DNA of 64,000 nt from Marchantia polymorpha subsp. ruderalis (GCA_037833965.1 AP031355.1:1017501-1081500), one strand, 5' to 3'; numbered from the stretch's first letter, positions 30,479 to 43,399 are shown. Program-made: numbers and translations. The notes: generated by a model from the letters alone, not told the origin.

Positions 30479-32719
30479 GTTTTCATTCGATGCATCGTAT
30501 CCACTGCCTTTAAAGGGGGCATTATGCTCCCAGAATTTGAATAACTGAGAACCTGTGCATGCACAATGGGTTAATTATGATGGTTGATAAGCAGAACGTC
30601 CTTGAGTGACATGACAGAAAATAGGAGCAACACCTATGATAGTATGACCTATAGAAGACAGAAGATTGTTACGCAGATGGAGAATAATGCGAAATCTCAT
30701 AATCATCGAGAACTCTCAGTTCGAGCTCTGAGAGTCTGAACTTTGAAGAATATTCTGACTTTAGACGTAAACCCGTCGTACATGGTGGAGGTTCCGAATC
30801 TCTGCAAGCACTGTTTTTCCACTTATGGAAGCTAATCATTGGCTCTTGCCGTTGACCGACTTGTTCTACCTCTTCAAGCTTGTTCTTATGAGTTTATTAT
30901 ATTGACTATCATCGAGACAGACTCTACGTTTTCTCACTCTTCATGCATACCTTTTTACTTATGATTCCGATGTGGGTTTCTTGTCTGTCTGGTGACAGGA
31001 ATCTCTTAGCTCGTTTTAGTGATCCCTTTCTCGTCGCTTGAGACGAGACTGCATGGATTTTTTATTGTCTTCATTGCTAGAGCCTCTCCACTTTCTACCT
31101 TTGGCTACCAGATCCTTCCTGTCCATTATGCCTTCATGGCCTGTGCTCAATTCTGGTTGTTTAATGCAGTTAGAAGAAATACAGTATTATTGGTCTGTCG
31201 TTTAGTATATACATTTAACGGTTGGAACATGATTCTGGGCGATATAGGAAATATGATAATGCCATGAGTTAATTGTTCAAATGCCAAGATCATCAAATTG
31301 TTTTCCATCAAATTGCTTTACTCAAAGGTATACGAGGGTCAGTAGGCCTGAAAAGAAAAGACAGGATAGCGATAATCACCTTTTAAATCACGGAGCATGC
31401 AGCATACTACTCGTTTAGCTGAAGAAGATTATGAGCTTCAATCCTCTTCGTTCACCGTGCCTCACAATAGTCATGCCTCACGTTTGATTCAGGTTCTTTC
31501 ATATGATTCAAAATATGCCTAAAAATGATGATCGCCGACAGCATTCACGACCTTAACGTGCACCTGTAAGCGATGTGCAGTTGAAATATAGATCTAGAGT
31601 GAGGCATCTGAATCTATAAACCTAGAAATCAGAAACCAATAGAATAAATGTGTATCAGAAACACAATGTGGTATATGTTACGCTATCTGCAGAAAATGTG
31701 TTCACAGTACTGTTGCTGTTTACGGAACAATTGAAGCATCGAAAATTCCACAGTAACTGTAGAGATTGACATAAAGAAAAGCAAATGGCGATGGTGTACG
31801 TAAGCATACAAGATATTCGAATCATGGTCAAATTAGATGAATTATAAGATTTGAATGAAAGGTAGGTGCATTTACCCATATATTACACCCATGAATATGT
31901 TGGTGCTATCACGGGTGCAACCTACAAGGTTCTGGGTCTTCATGGACAAGGATGATATATCTAGTTACTACCTGAAGGATATATAGCGAGCGAAGGTCTC
32001 TACGAAATGGTTCATATAATTCTCTCCGTCGAGTTTCAAATTGGCTACAAAGATTCACAAGTCAACAGTGCAGTTTTGGGAGAATCTGGTGCTGTCGGTC
32101 CCCGTATCTCCATTCTATATCCTGTCATTGGAACTCGCTCCATCGTAATACCTGTAGTAACATCCCACAGGTTAGCCGTAATGTTGTCCATGTCACGACA
32201 AGGGCGTGAGCAGCATCAGCGAGACAAGTGATCGGCTGTATGACGCACAGATTGACAACCACAAGTGAATCCTAATCGCAATGGTTTCTACGTAAAGTTC
32301 CAGCATAAAACATACATCTAAAATTGTTCGAAATACGTGTTGAGGAAATCGAATCTTCCAATTTTGCGCGTGGTTTAGCTATGCTAGACAACAGGTGTCA
32401 AGTAGGAGCAGAGAAATACGCTAATTCATGGCCCAGTTGTTCACAATGACAAGTGTAATGTATATAATATGTACATAATACTTTTGAATCTGAACGTATC
32501 AAATTTTCGCAAATGTTGGGAGCAAATACTCTGAACGTGAACTGTACAGACCCATTTCAAACTTTTTTTATGACCATCACGGTTGGAAGGTCTCCGAAGC
32601 ACGAAGGCATGGTTACACACTTTCACTGTAGCCTTGGAAGATATTTCGGAACGTAACGGGTAGCTACGTTCACATGTTCAGAGAAGAGGCATCAGCCACA
32701 GCTGGTGTTGGGCATATAA

Positions 32720-32979
32720 CATTGTCTGACTCAGACACAGTTCTCACTCTGTCATGTTATGAATTCACCGTATGGGATACCAGAGACAGCTAGTCATTCG
32801 GTGAGCAGAACAACACAGCTAATTCTCATGAGGACACAGGCAGGGCAAAGGCTCTGCCCTGTCCTCTGTTTCTATGTGAATTAGCTGCATGTTTGCTCAC
32901 TTCAAGCAGTAACTATGGAAGTGCAAGTTGTGTGTATGCTGCAGTAGTCTGGTATACAGTGACTGACTGGGAGACAATG
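32720..32979. repeat. Imperfect foldback element with an inner ~100-nt hairpin
   Basis: Inner arms 32801-32846 and 32853-32900 pair well around a short loop: GTGAGCA/TGCTCAC at the base, CAGCTAATT/AATTAGCTG in the middle, and CAGGGCA/TGCCCTG at the tip, with small internal loops. The outer ends CATTGTCTGACTCAG (32720) and GACTGACTGGGAGACAATG (to 32979) are also inverted relatives. No clear target duplication. Could be a MITE-like foldback or a MIRNA-type precursor. Confidence 0.6.
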
Positions 32980-32990
32980 ACTCAAAATTT

Positions 32991-33013
32991 GTTGCATGAC
33001 GTCATCATGCAAC
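32991..33013. repeat. Palindrome with TGACGTCA core
   Basis: GTTGCATGA and TCATGCAAC are perfect 9-bp arms around CGTCA. The TGACGTCA core is a classical bZIP site, but no gene lies next to it. Confidence 0.5.
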
Positions 33014-35649
33014 ACTTTGCTATGCACAGGTCCTGGTTCGGAGTCTAATTGTGTTTTGAATTAGTGTCAACTTTACTATAGCACTTGCATCTGAGAGAGA
33101 CGTTCACAGATCCCAGATCCAAAACCTACAGATGTTTAGTGACAAATATCCTTAACAGACGTCACTCGAGCAGGGAACTGAAATTCGTCCGTCATGACAA
33201 CAATTATTTTCATAGAGGGAGTGTTCGGTCGTCTCGTTCACTCTTAGGCTATCCCTAAGATTTTGCAGACACCCAATTAATTATCCGGTCTTACCACATG
33301 GATGTCAACCGTGAGATGCAGCAATTATCGTAAGTACACATTATAGAAACTCCAACGTCATAAAGTGTCTCTGGAATAGACAATTTAGTCCTTCACATTG
33401 TCACTGACCTCCAGTCTACTTGCAGCTGATGAGGTAGATACAAGGAAGTTAGTGAATGGATCCATTTCGAACTGCTGAATCATGGGACTCATAGCCGGAA
33501 TCAGCTCGGAATAAACTGCATGACGTCTTCACTACATGTCCGAGGTAGCTAGCAAATGTACATGGGGCGCAGAAACAGACTTCTTTTAGGGTTCTTCGGA
33601 TATCCTTGTTAGCATGTCGGATCGATCTCTACAGGAAAATGTTTCCATCTGAGCAAGCTGATAATATTTTTAATATAAGCAACATGATGGATACATACAT
33701 ACGTGCAGGTAGGTTCGTGGACTCGAGCTTGGATCATGATTGGACGACGATAATGCAATATTCAACACTTCGGCGACGTTCCCACTTACCCATGCGAAAA
33801 GACGCCAACATTGAGAAGCATACTTCTCCCGACGGAATGTAGAGATTTTAAATGTACCCTGCACTACGTTTGGTATTTTTTAATAGATATCTTGGCTTTG
33901 CGGAGGCCGTACCAAAGTCTTCCACCTCTGTGAACCAGACTGTCAAATCAATCATATTCCTTCTTTCCCGTATTGGAACTTCCGCTATAATGGGACTGAA
34001 GAAGCTCCCAGTTCGTTTTGCGAGGGAGATTTATCAAGTGTAGCTGATGATATGCATGTTTGCAGTTTTGCCAAAATCATTTGATATTTATCGGCTCAGA
34101 GTTTGACAATCAGTTTCATAATCTTCAAAAAGACATCCAAGAGATTCATATCTTCAAGTCATGTTCCACCATCAACTGAAGTACACTTAACAATATCAAC
34201 CTACATGTGGTCTTTATTTCTGAATATAGTTAGGGTAGGCTGGATGTGTCCTAAGAATAGTCTCAATCTTTTTCCTCAAGCAAAGAAGATGCGTAAGACC
34301 CAGAGATGATCTAGGTTTTTATCGTATCGGCAAGATGATTATATATAGCAATATTCGTTGAGAAAATTGCGCTCACACAGCTCAACTCGACATCTGTCGA
34401 TTGCTTTTGACTTTCTCCGAAAGTTCTATTTCTCCTAGAGGTTCGAAGAAACTTTACGTACAAGATTATAATGGTAGTGAGTAATAATAGCTTCTCTCAG
34501 TAGCAACTCCGAGAGAAGCTTGAACCTCCAGAGCCAGGGGTTTCTATTAATGCCAAGAACCGATCCTATGGTGGGCTGTTATACAAATCCCTGTCATTCA
34601 GTTCGTCCGTTTCCTGCTGGACAACGAGATAAATCGAGCACATTTGTGGGCCTACGGTACGAGGCTTTAACAAGCAAAGGATCACACAACGACCCTTGTC
34701 CTGCGAAGCATAACTTCATCTTTTGATTTAAAGATTACGGGGCTGAGCCCAACATATCTAGAGAGTAAGCTTATTGAAAGACAACAAATCTGCACATTTC
34801 TCAAAGTTAAAGCGAGAACCTGACGAAGTATAAAACTCTCGCGAAGAACTAGTGTGCACGTCACTCGTTCGGGAACGACGTATTGGTCGGAGCTTGGAAT
34901 TATGTATTATGATATGTATAGCTGTAATGAAGTCAGAAACCTAATCTGGCCGTACAGGCAACAAAAGAAAAAATTGGCCAGGCCTTGCTTTATCCTCTCA
35001 CGCGGTTTCAAGGTCGTCTTCATCTAGAGGCTACAATATTCGCAAGTCAAGTCCAGGCTTAACATTGAATTTTCATTCCCTGTGTTTCGAATTATCTTCT
35101 CATGGACGACAAGGACGAAAAATCAGATTTTGCAACAATTTCAAATTTTTTATATACTTGAGCGTAATACTGGACATACTACGCAGTGTATTAATCTGAT
35201 ACGTAATTGTTAGCGTTCCTTGCTTTATACAATTCTACAGTGTTTATCAGAGACTTACCAAAACAAGAATGAATTGTGGAACTTTTATCTCTCATCCCTC
35301 TTCGTGCAGCAGTGTTCAGATAAAGATTTCGCATGCAGAAGAAAACGAAACTCTGCCGACTGAATTTTGTTTCTGAATACATTAATAACAATGGACTGAC
35401 AGTAACTACTCAGTTACGAGCATGATATGCGAGATCTGAAATCGACTTTCTATTAAAAGTGTTGACACTTCGCTCTCCTGTACTCTCAAGCTGGATGTGG
35501 AAAAGATCAGATCGGAATGCGAAATTCAAAGAATCACTTGATGCCGAATAAGTAAGCGAACCCGTATTTGTTATAATTATAAATATGTCAAAATTGTCAG
35601 AAAAAATTGTCTGAAATTTGACAACAACGCAAAAACCAACCATTTGTGG

Positions 35650-35883
35650 TCAAATATTGACAAAACAGTGCTTGACTTTAATGAACCTCCACGAGCCTAT
35701 TCCTGGGACTTGGGAAGGAAAGTTAACTCGTAGCGGGCCAGATGCATGACAGTGGTTCACGACGTACAGCAATACAAACGATCCAGTGGTAATCGCGAAT
35801 CCTCGCATTGTATATGTGGCCGACGTTGGTCTTTGCGTTGTTCTTACGTGTGTCATTAGGCACCTGAACTGCAGCCCCTCCAT
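35650..35883 (-). CDS. Small unrecognised protein, possible membrane segment
   Basis: 77 residues from a true ATG (MEGLQFRCLMTHVRT...). A hydrophobic stretch at about residues 27-41 (GFAITTGSFVLLYVV) could span a membrane, and a second in-frame ATG lies just before it. The GC content is higher than in the flanking DNA, and a TGACGT-containing region and telo box lie directly upstream, shared head to head with the plus-strand transcription unit starting near 35970. I recognise no family. It may be only the first exon of a longer gene. Confidence 0.35.
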   Translation of the reverse strand: MEGLQFRCLMTHVRTTQRPTSATYTMRGFAITTGSFVLLYVVNHCHASGPLRVNFPSQVPGIGSWRFIKVKHCFVNI

Positions 35884-36300
35884 CTTCGATTACCTCGATT
35901 CATGATCACGTCAGTGACGTAACCCCAACCCCATCCCTCGCCGTGCTTTGCTTTGGGCTCCAAAGCCACGGTTAGGGTTTTCGGATAATCACGCTGCGCG
36001 GTCCGTCTCGCTTTCTCCTCTCGCCGAGTCGCTGGCTCACTTCACTCCTCCATTGCTTGCGTATTTGCAAAGAGAAGGAATGCGAATTTATCGCCGGCTC
36101 CCGCCGCTCGCCGGAGCATGGCTAGTGTAGACGTTTACGTTTAGATTGACTGGGTTGACCAGCGGCATCAGAAGGGAGACAGAGCAGAAGACGGGAGGGT
36201 GGAATTTGAGCCTCCGGACAAGGGGCTGTAATTCTCGCGGGGGCGATTGGAGGGCCTCAGACTATTTGCGAGCGCGTCGGGATGATGGCGGTGCTCAGCC
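35884..36300. promoter_or_regulatory. GC-rich divergent promoter with inverted TGACGT boxes and telo box
   Basis: TCACGTCA (35906-35913) and TGACGTAA (35915-35922) are two bZIP-type ACGT boxes facing each other. The telo-box word TAGGGTTT (35973-35980) follows, typical of plant 5' leaders. After that comes a pyrimidine-rich, GC-rich stretch ending near two ATGs at 36283. A possible splice donor (ATCAG|GTGCGC) lies 65 bases after the first of these ATGs. The stretch probably serves the plus-strand gene at 37190 and perhaps the minus-strand ORF at 35883. Confidence 0.4.
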
Positions 36301-37189
36301 ATTCTAGATCATCGTCGCTTGTTATTCGTATCTGCTCCGGAATCAGGTGCGCCTGCTCGTAGTCCCGTAGGCTGGTTCTGACGGTGATGGTGTCTTGAGC
36401 GTGAAGCTTTGTCTGATTGAAGTTCTTTCATGTCACGCAACGTTCGCGGCGACGGTGGTGGTCTTGATTTTGGGGGCACGGAAGCTGACTTTATTACAGT
36501 CCAGTTTTCTCGACGGGTATTTGTTGTCTGGTCGTCAATTGAATGCTGAGATTGGATTCATGCTGGACGTGGTAAGTGGGCAAACCTTGACTGGCGTGTG
36601 GAACAGCTCTTGCCGTCTTGGACGTTTTGTGAGGTCTTATATTTGAAGCTGGAAGTGTGTCCGTGGAATCGAAGACGCATGTGCTTTGGGTCTGACTTAG
36701 CTCGTCTACGCTCGGCTGTCTGGGAGAGAATTTCTAGAGTGTTGTCGAGCACTTGTTGCCACTTGTTATATGCCACGGAACTGAAGATTGAATCATGTGT
36801 TTAATATGGGACTCGCCTCTAGGTAAGGTTTAGCCTAAATAATTTACCAAACATAGGAGATTGAATTTATTTCCCAGCGCATGAATCACTGGAAGATTAC
36901 ATATCCGTGACAGGGATTCTCAATGTTGGCAGGCGGTGGACCGAAGACAGTTAAACGGTTACCATTCGAACGGCGTCCAGTGCCCATGTCTTGCAAACAT
37001 TTTGTAATTTTTGGTCACTACTTTCATGATTGGTAGTGAGGAGTCCAGCGCCTGCTCTTGAATTATATCGGCCGTCGGCTGCTTTGTTGCGAATAGCGAT
37101 ATCAGCGAATTTCTTTTTGCCAGTATAAAACTGCTTCTCGTAGCAATTGCGAAGTGACACATAGCATCACAGGCTCTTCTTGCTCCACA

Positions 37190-38308
37190 ATGTTACTTCA
37201 TCATGGAGCATATGCAGATGGCAGAACCCCTCCCACTATCACTGAGCGGGGACCTAATCGTTCCTTAAATCTGTACGTCGATTTAGGGATAAGGCCCAGC
37301 TCAATAACCTTGTTCTCGGAACTAGGTATAGATCTTTATGTGGATTTACCCATCATAAGTCAGAGTGGTGGCGGACGAACCGAAGGTGGGAAACGAGACA
37401 GCAATGAAATCAGCAGTGAATGTGGAGATCTAGTGCAAGAACATTTAGACCTCTCCACTAATTTGTGCATTGAAGATTCTGATGGACCATTGGAGCACTT
37501 TCGAAACACAGGTGCTATTCTTTCGGATGGAATGACAACGGGACCTGGGGTTTCTGAAAGGTTTACAGCCACGGATTTAGAGGGTTATGATGGTGCAACT
37601 AAATTTGTGGTTACAGATGTATCCACAAATTCGGAGACTGCGAATGCCTGTGAGACATGGGCAGGTGCCAAATTGGAGCATGTGGATATTAGTGAGTCAT
37701 TTAGAGGTGCCGATGTAGAGAATGTTGATGCCATAGAAACCTATACAGATACAGATGTGGAGAATGTTGATGTGCTCAGCCTACAAAATGTCCAGCTTCC
37801 CTTATTCTCGTCGTCTCAGAAAGGAAGCGATGGTCGAGATAACTGGAGTTGGGGCTGCACGGAGATGGAAACGACTTTTGAGCAAGACGTCTGGGATGAT
37901 GCTGAAATCGGGGCAATTCATGGACTCACGAAGCTTAGGGATGCTTTGAAATACCAACCCTCAAAGTGGTGTTCCGGTGGGGGAGCTGAGTTTTCAACAG
38001 GAGGCACACCGAGCTTGGATAAAATGAGGGAGTCCATGAAATTGCCAGATGATGAGCTCTACCATCTACGACTTCACTTAGAGTACTTGTCTAAGCGGGT
38101 AAAGCATTGCCGAGCCAGTGTACAACAGCCGAAATCAGCGTCGGAATTCAAAAGCATGAAACCTTGGAGAAGGAATGTCTGCAAAGACGGTCAGACTTGT
38201 AAGCCGAAGAAGGGTAAACCTCTGAGTTTAAAGAGCTACTACAAGGAAAGCGAACGCATGAGAAGACCCTTGCTGCAAGCATTTAGATCCGTCAAACCCT
38301 ATATGTAA
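37190..38308 (+). CDS. Unrecognised acidic protein with internal repeats and basic C-terminus
   Basis: About 372 residues from the first ATG. The frame opens earlier, near a possible splice acceptor (CATCACAG) at 37171, so an upstream exon is possible. The N-terminal part has two LYVDL motifs (LNLYVDLGI and GIDLYVDLPI). The middle is acidic and contains two copies of DVENVD 42 bases apart (37712 and 37754), from a short in-frame duplication. The C-terminal 150 residues are the most structured-looking: WSWGCTEMETTFEQDVWDD, LPDDELYHLRLHLEYLSKRVKHC, then a basic tail with KPKKGKPLSLKSYYKE that could be a nuclear signal. I know no family with this layout. It has the best coding character in the middle of the window and sits downstream of a GC-rich promoter, so it is probably a real gene. 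Confidence 0.55.
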   Translation: MLLHHGAYADGRTPPTITERGPNRSLNLYVDLGIRPSSITLFSELGIDLYVDLPIISQSGGGRTEGGKRDSNEISSECGDLVQEHLDLSTNLCIEDSDGPLEHFRNTGAILSDGMTTGPGVSERFTATDLEGYDGATKFVVTDVSTNSETANACETWAGAKLEHVDISESFRGADVENVDAIETYTDTDVENVDVLSLQNVQLPLFSSSQKGSDGRDNWSWGCTEMETTFEQDVWDDAEIGAIHGLTKLRDALKYQPSKWCSGGGAEFSTGGTPSLDKMRESMKLPDDELYHLRLHLEYLSKRVKHCRASVQQPKSASEFKSMKPWRRNVCKDGQTCKPKKGKPLSLKSYYKESERMRRPLLQAFRSVKPYM

Positions 38309-40618
38309 ATTTATGCTTAGAGGGCTCGATACTGTGCATACTAGAAATTGATACCCTGTAAAATTCAACGTTAGAAACGCCTACAGTAGTTCTCGACAGG
38401 TATCTCGAGGTACTCAAATATGTAAATTAAGTCAACTGTATTTTAGTAGCACGTAAAGACTAAAATGCAAGAGAGATGATACAGATCCGGCTTTAAGATA
38501 CGAATGTAGAATACGAAAATTTGTGACCTCTCAAACAATTTCACACCATTTTGTGTAAACTGCACTGCCGTTCAGTTCTCAGTCTTATATGTCACTCACA
38601 TTCATTTTCTCCAGATCCAAATACTCTTGGCTTTTATGGTCTAAAGACATCTAAAGCAGCCAGGGTCGAAATTTGCTTAACTGAATTGAGGGATGTACAT
38701 ATCCACCTGCAATAGACTCTCATTTTAGTTCTTATAGTTCGGTCTAATTTCTTCTGTCCAATCAAATAAACTCCATTAACTCACGCGAAAGGTCTTCACT
38801 GTGTTTACCGGGGTGACCGTATAGTCCGAAAATCAGAAAAATATAGTGCACTTGATCATCTTGGTTGCACATTCATCTAAGAAGTTGCATTGCATTGTTT
38901 GGCATCTTTCTTTGTTCTGAGCCCTCATATCTTTCTTTGTCATACCTGATACATGATCAAAATGGAAACACCGTCTTACTATTTCTATATCTCAACTGTT
39001 AAATAGCTGGTCCTAAAAGCAATTCGTTCCGGTACTAGTTTAATCTATATCAAGACCGTTTTCTTCAGAAGTATGAAGCATAGTATTCTGCATCTGAATA
39101 TACCTACCTTTCTTGCTGCATTGGAAACTCATAACATTTTAATGCTTCCGCAAATCATTTCTTTAACTAGTCATTTTCTGATCGTTTCATTCTAGCCTAT
39201 CGGACGATAAAGCAAAACAGTGCATACTTTGTAGAACAACCTTAGGGGCAGCAGTACTTTATAGATAGCAGTAAACAATGTACATGAAAAGAAACTATCT
39301 TACTGAAGATCTATCTTAGCTGAAATCTCTGTGTCTAAGTTGTGGAGAACGATGGAGCCATCATATCCAGTGTTAATTAAATGTGGAGAGTGATGTGAGA
39401 TTATTCTCAATTATCCCTATATTTCCTTAAAGTCATCAACCTTGGGTAATCACACAAAAACGAGGAAACATGAAGACGTTTAGTGGGACTTCATTTGTAG
39501 CAGCCAAATTCTTAGATATTTAGGTTTCATTCACTTTGGCAGATAGTGTTCTTAACGATATAAAGCTGCCCTTGAATGTTCTTCTGCGCTGAACCTTGCA
39601 TTCTTCACGATTTGCTATCACTTCACGACCACATCTTCTATTTCGTCAACGTTTCATAAAGCAGAAACTATGTCAAGCATTTTTCCAACTATTGGGCATA
39701 GGATACGTGTCTACATAAATGTAATGCCAATCTTCCAAACTCTACCGTCTGGATGATGTCTGTATAAATTGCATCGGAAAAGAACTTCAATTATTTTGGT
39801 TGTTTCAAGATAACTCTAGATTATCACATTTTCTGACTTAGTGCTACTGGTAAAGCATCTGGCTAAATTATTGGATTTAGTGAATCACAAGATCTTACTG
39901 AAAGATTCAGTATTCAATCAAGGTAGTTTCCAAGCCATTTCGGTAAGAGGTTAGTGTATAAAGATACTGGACAGAAGATAATCACGTTCCCATGTTTTCC
40001 CTCGAGCAATCGGCAGCATTTGTTTGGAGTGTACATTTATCGGCAACCTGCCCAAAAATAATTTTCTCAATTATATATGATGTCTGCAGTGAAAGCAAAG
40101 TATGCAGCAAATGAGGTTGAAGTAATGGTTCTATCATACTTTTTCTACCCTTCCTGCATCTGCACAAAGTTTAAGCATAAAGAAAACAAGAGTCTAACTA
40201 GACAGAGGAAATTTATCTTCGACGCTCAATGTTGTTAAGTTCCAGTAAACCTGGTCAGGGTAGCAACTCGTATTTATGGACTAAATTTTAATTTATAAAA
40301 TCGCAACGCTTAAGGTCGTTCGAAAGAAGTCAAACCTCATATTTATCAACTGTAACGCAAAGATTTTTCAGTTTTGGGATTAGTATAAATCACAACAATA
40401 ACAGCAATCTCTTACTATATATATATGCCATCTGACAAGAGTGAGACTTAATCTTAAGATATGCTCTACGTTTACCTTATAAAATGGAAATGGTGTTATA
40501 AATTAAACCATTCGTTTCTAGAGCCATCCCATGTTGGCTGTAAACGGCTTTCCTATGCGACCAGCTTTGACTCTGCCTGCAAATAAATAAAAGAAGAAGC
40601 CACTAGTTACTGAATTGT
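38309..40618. other. AT-rich intergenic stretch
   Basis: No gene or clear repeat seen. It probably includes the 3' untranslated region of the gene ending at 38308. Confidence 0.45.
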
Positions 40619-40825
40619 TCAAAATCTGCTCGTCTCCATGGAAGCTTGGAATTTTCTTCTGCCGTAGGCGGGAATGCTGATGTCCACGCCGAGCTCAAAC
40701 AAGAGTATCGTCACCACGGCCGCCGCGTCCTGGCTGCCCCCGGGGAGCAGCACTTCACGCCATTCAGGAGGGAGCCCCGTGGAAGGCGCTTTGTGTCTTA
40801 TGAATGTCGGGTGGATGGCGGGCAT
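40619..40825 (-). CDS. Small GC-rich unrecognised gene candidate
   Basis: 68 residues from a true ATG (MPAIHPTFIRHKAPSTGLPPEWREV...), in a GC-rich island inside AT-rich DNA. A leader-like pyrimidine stretch ending TTCTTAG lies directly before the ATG on the minus strand. The protein has a central Ala/Val/Leu helix-like part (DAAAVVTILLFELGVD) and a basic end. Just downstream on the same strand, TTTATTTATTTGCAG looks like a 3' splice site followed by a short open frame (GRVKAGRIGKPFTANMGWL, stop near 40520). The ORF may therefore be one exon of a spliced gene, although no clean donor is visible. Not recognised. Confidence 0.4.
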   Translation of the reverse strand: MPAIHPTFIRHKAPSTGLPPEWREVLLPGGSQDAAAVVTILLFELGVDISIPAYGRRKFQASMETSRF

Positions 40826-43399
40826 CTAAGAATCAAATTTCAGAGGAGAGGGTGGTGTGATTGAGTTTTAAAACATCAAGCGCCTTGGGGTCACGCGAAC
40901 GAAATAGAAGTACTCGAATTTCGACCAGAATTTGCGATCCTAATAATTAGTGAAGATCCAGATCCTTGACTTTAATCCGATTAATGCGGCTCAGATCATA
41001 ATATGATTCAATACATGAAGCTCGATATCGGACGCCTTACTAAAATCTGTGATTCAGAAAGCTCAAGCTTTCATCATCCGCTCTGACTGTAAAGCCTATC
41101 ATTGATAATTTTTCATATTCTTCTGTAGAAGATGTAGTTAAGCAATCTTTCTTCATCTTATTTATTTTCCTGTATTCATATCTTAATCAGTTTTGATGAG
41201 TATCAATAGAGAAAGATGTGAACATGCTCACACATCAAGATACAAGTGAATTTTGCCAAAAAAAAAATATCTAACTCAAATTTTCAACATACAGTAGGAA
41301 TAAAAAAAATACGGAAACAACTCATTTTATATCAATGTCCAAAAATGGATACATTTGAAAATTTGAAGCCCCATTGAATTTTTTTTAAGAAAAATAATGA
41401 GACATCAAATCAAAAATCATGAAAAATCTTTTTCAAAATGACTAACCCGAAAAAAAAAATTCAATAAGTTTTTCAGTTATATGTTTAGTTTTTCCAAAAA
41501 AAAATTCCACATTGCATTTTTTTCTTTATCAACTATAGACAAAATTATAATTTCTTCTATGTGTCATCCTTTATAGCTTTGTGTATACAAAGAAATTATG
41601 TGTTATTTAATTTTAAAAAAACAAAGATATTTATAAATTGACAACCTAGAAGTCACACTATTATAAAATAGATTTCAAGATGTAATTAAAATTCCAAATG
41701 ATGTTCGTCTTGGTTGATTGAATTTTTTTAGATGACTCTTACACTACAACATTATTAAACATATTACATACTAGATATTATAATGAGACTATATAAATTT
41801 TATAATGATATGCAAATCTTACTACAACTCCAAATCTGTATTGTAAAAATTGGAAAATTTGAAAATTATGTGCTGTAAGAAATGATTTTTTGCCAAAGAT
41901 TGAATGTTGAGCACAACATTGCATTTGAGCTTTTTGAAAGTAGTTGAAGTAGGCGCGGAATTCAACAAAATCTAATATAGTTGATCCTCATTAAAAACAG
42001 AATTTTTAACTTGAGATACATTACAAACGAATCCACTGTTTACAAGTAGATTTTCAAAGATTATAGATAAAGTTGCTATTTACGTCTTCCTTGTTGATCA
42101 ATCATTTTCATTCATGTTCAAGTTCTAGCACAACCTGATTTTAATGCCGATTGAAAAATAATGCACATCATGTTATAAGTTAAGAAAGAATTTTATTCAA
42201 CTCTAGTCAGTTTGAATCCAATTAATTGAGCTTGTTTGTTCATCACTTTATTGAAAAACTCATCAAAGCTCTGAATGACATAAATTGGATTTATCGTGAG
42301 TTCATTCGGAATTCATATGTATATCTAGACTAATTCTCACCCAAATTTAGCTCTAATGCTTTTCAATAGCTGAAAAGATTTTAGACAGTTGATATTTCAT
42401 CTATATGTCCATCTGTAAAAAAAATCTAATTTTTTCTTTTCATTCTTAATAAACTCTCAAGAAGTTCAAAAATATTTTGCCAATACAAAGTATTTTGATG
42501 AAACAATTTTTTAACAAAAATCTCTCCGAACTTGCTTGTAAATTTTTTGTATATTTCACTATTGTTATTAAAACTCCATAAATTATCAAGACAATGTGTT
42601 ATTATCTAATTTATTTTCATTAAGATTAATTTTGATAGTTATGAAGAATTTCTAAGAAAAGGATAATCTCGTAGATAAGGATATTTTTTACTACCTGTAT
42701 ATAGATTTTAGGTAATAGAATAAGGACAACCTTGACCGTAAGTATATCTTTAGTGATTCACAATGCCAATTTCTCAATCTCACCTATTTTGACTTTGAGT
42801 ATCCTTAAGTCTAAATCCTCAACAACACAACCACCAAAATGGACAACAATAAACGATATAGAGCCTTGAGTAATGCTGAGAAATGCATTATTGAAAGGAT
42901 TTTAGTCCAATACGATTTCCAGTGATGAAAAGAAAAAGTAAGATGTTGAAATTATAACTACGCTTGAAGCATTAAGGTGTATGGAAAAGTTCAACCTTTG
43001 CAAGTTACAGAAGGGAAATATTCGCAATATTCGTGTTACAAGATTTCTACAACCATTAAGACTACGCTCGACAACTTCCTTAAGTCTAAATAGACCATCT
43101 TTAATATAAGATTACTTCGACATCTCATTGAAATTTCACGCTTCCAATCGTATCCTTATATTGAGTTTTGATTGTATTATTGTTGATCAGTTTAGAAATT
43201 TTATAAGCTTAGTGTCTTCAAATTGAAATGATAATATGCTATCGAAATTTTTGAAATTTTTAAAATCACAATTTGTCACTGAATCAAACTTAGACTTGGT
43301 CTTATCAATTAAAATTGTACTACTAAGTAAGATAATTTCAAATTTTCATGTATTCAAAATTTTCTTGTTTAAATTTTTAAATTTAATCAAAAAAAGGTG
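40826..43399. other. Very AT-rich stretch
   Basis: Poly-A/T-rich with no recognised gene. It could be further decayed parts of the minus-strand gypsy element whose pol remnants begin near 43.4 kb, but I find no motif that shows this. Confidence 0.35.

Larger units (their letters stand above)
23673..35649. other. Long gene-poor AT-rich region
   Basis: About 12 kb in which I recognise no gene. Open frames of 60-130 codons (for example 24553-24942 minus and 30025-30478 minus) carry no known motif. Separately listed structures are hairpins at 26249 and 32801, a TA microsatellite at 27897, and a TGACGTCA palindrome at 32991. Confidence 0.4.

Noticed and set aside
31019..31267. 82-codon plus-strand frame with hydrophobic residues
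   Set aside because: Starts with GTG, no motif, and the region shows many stops in all frames around it.
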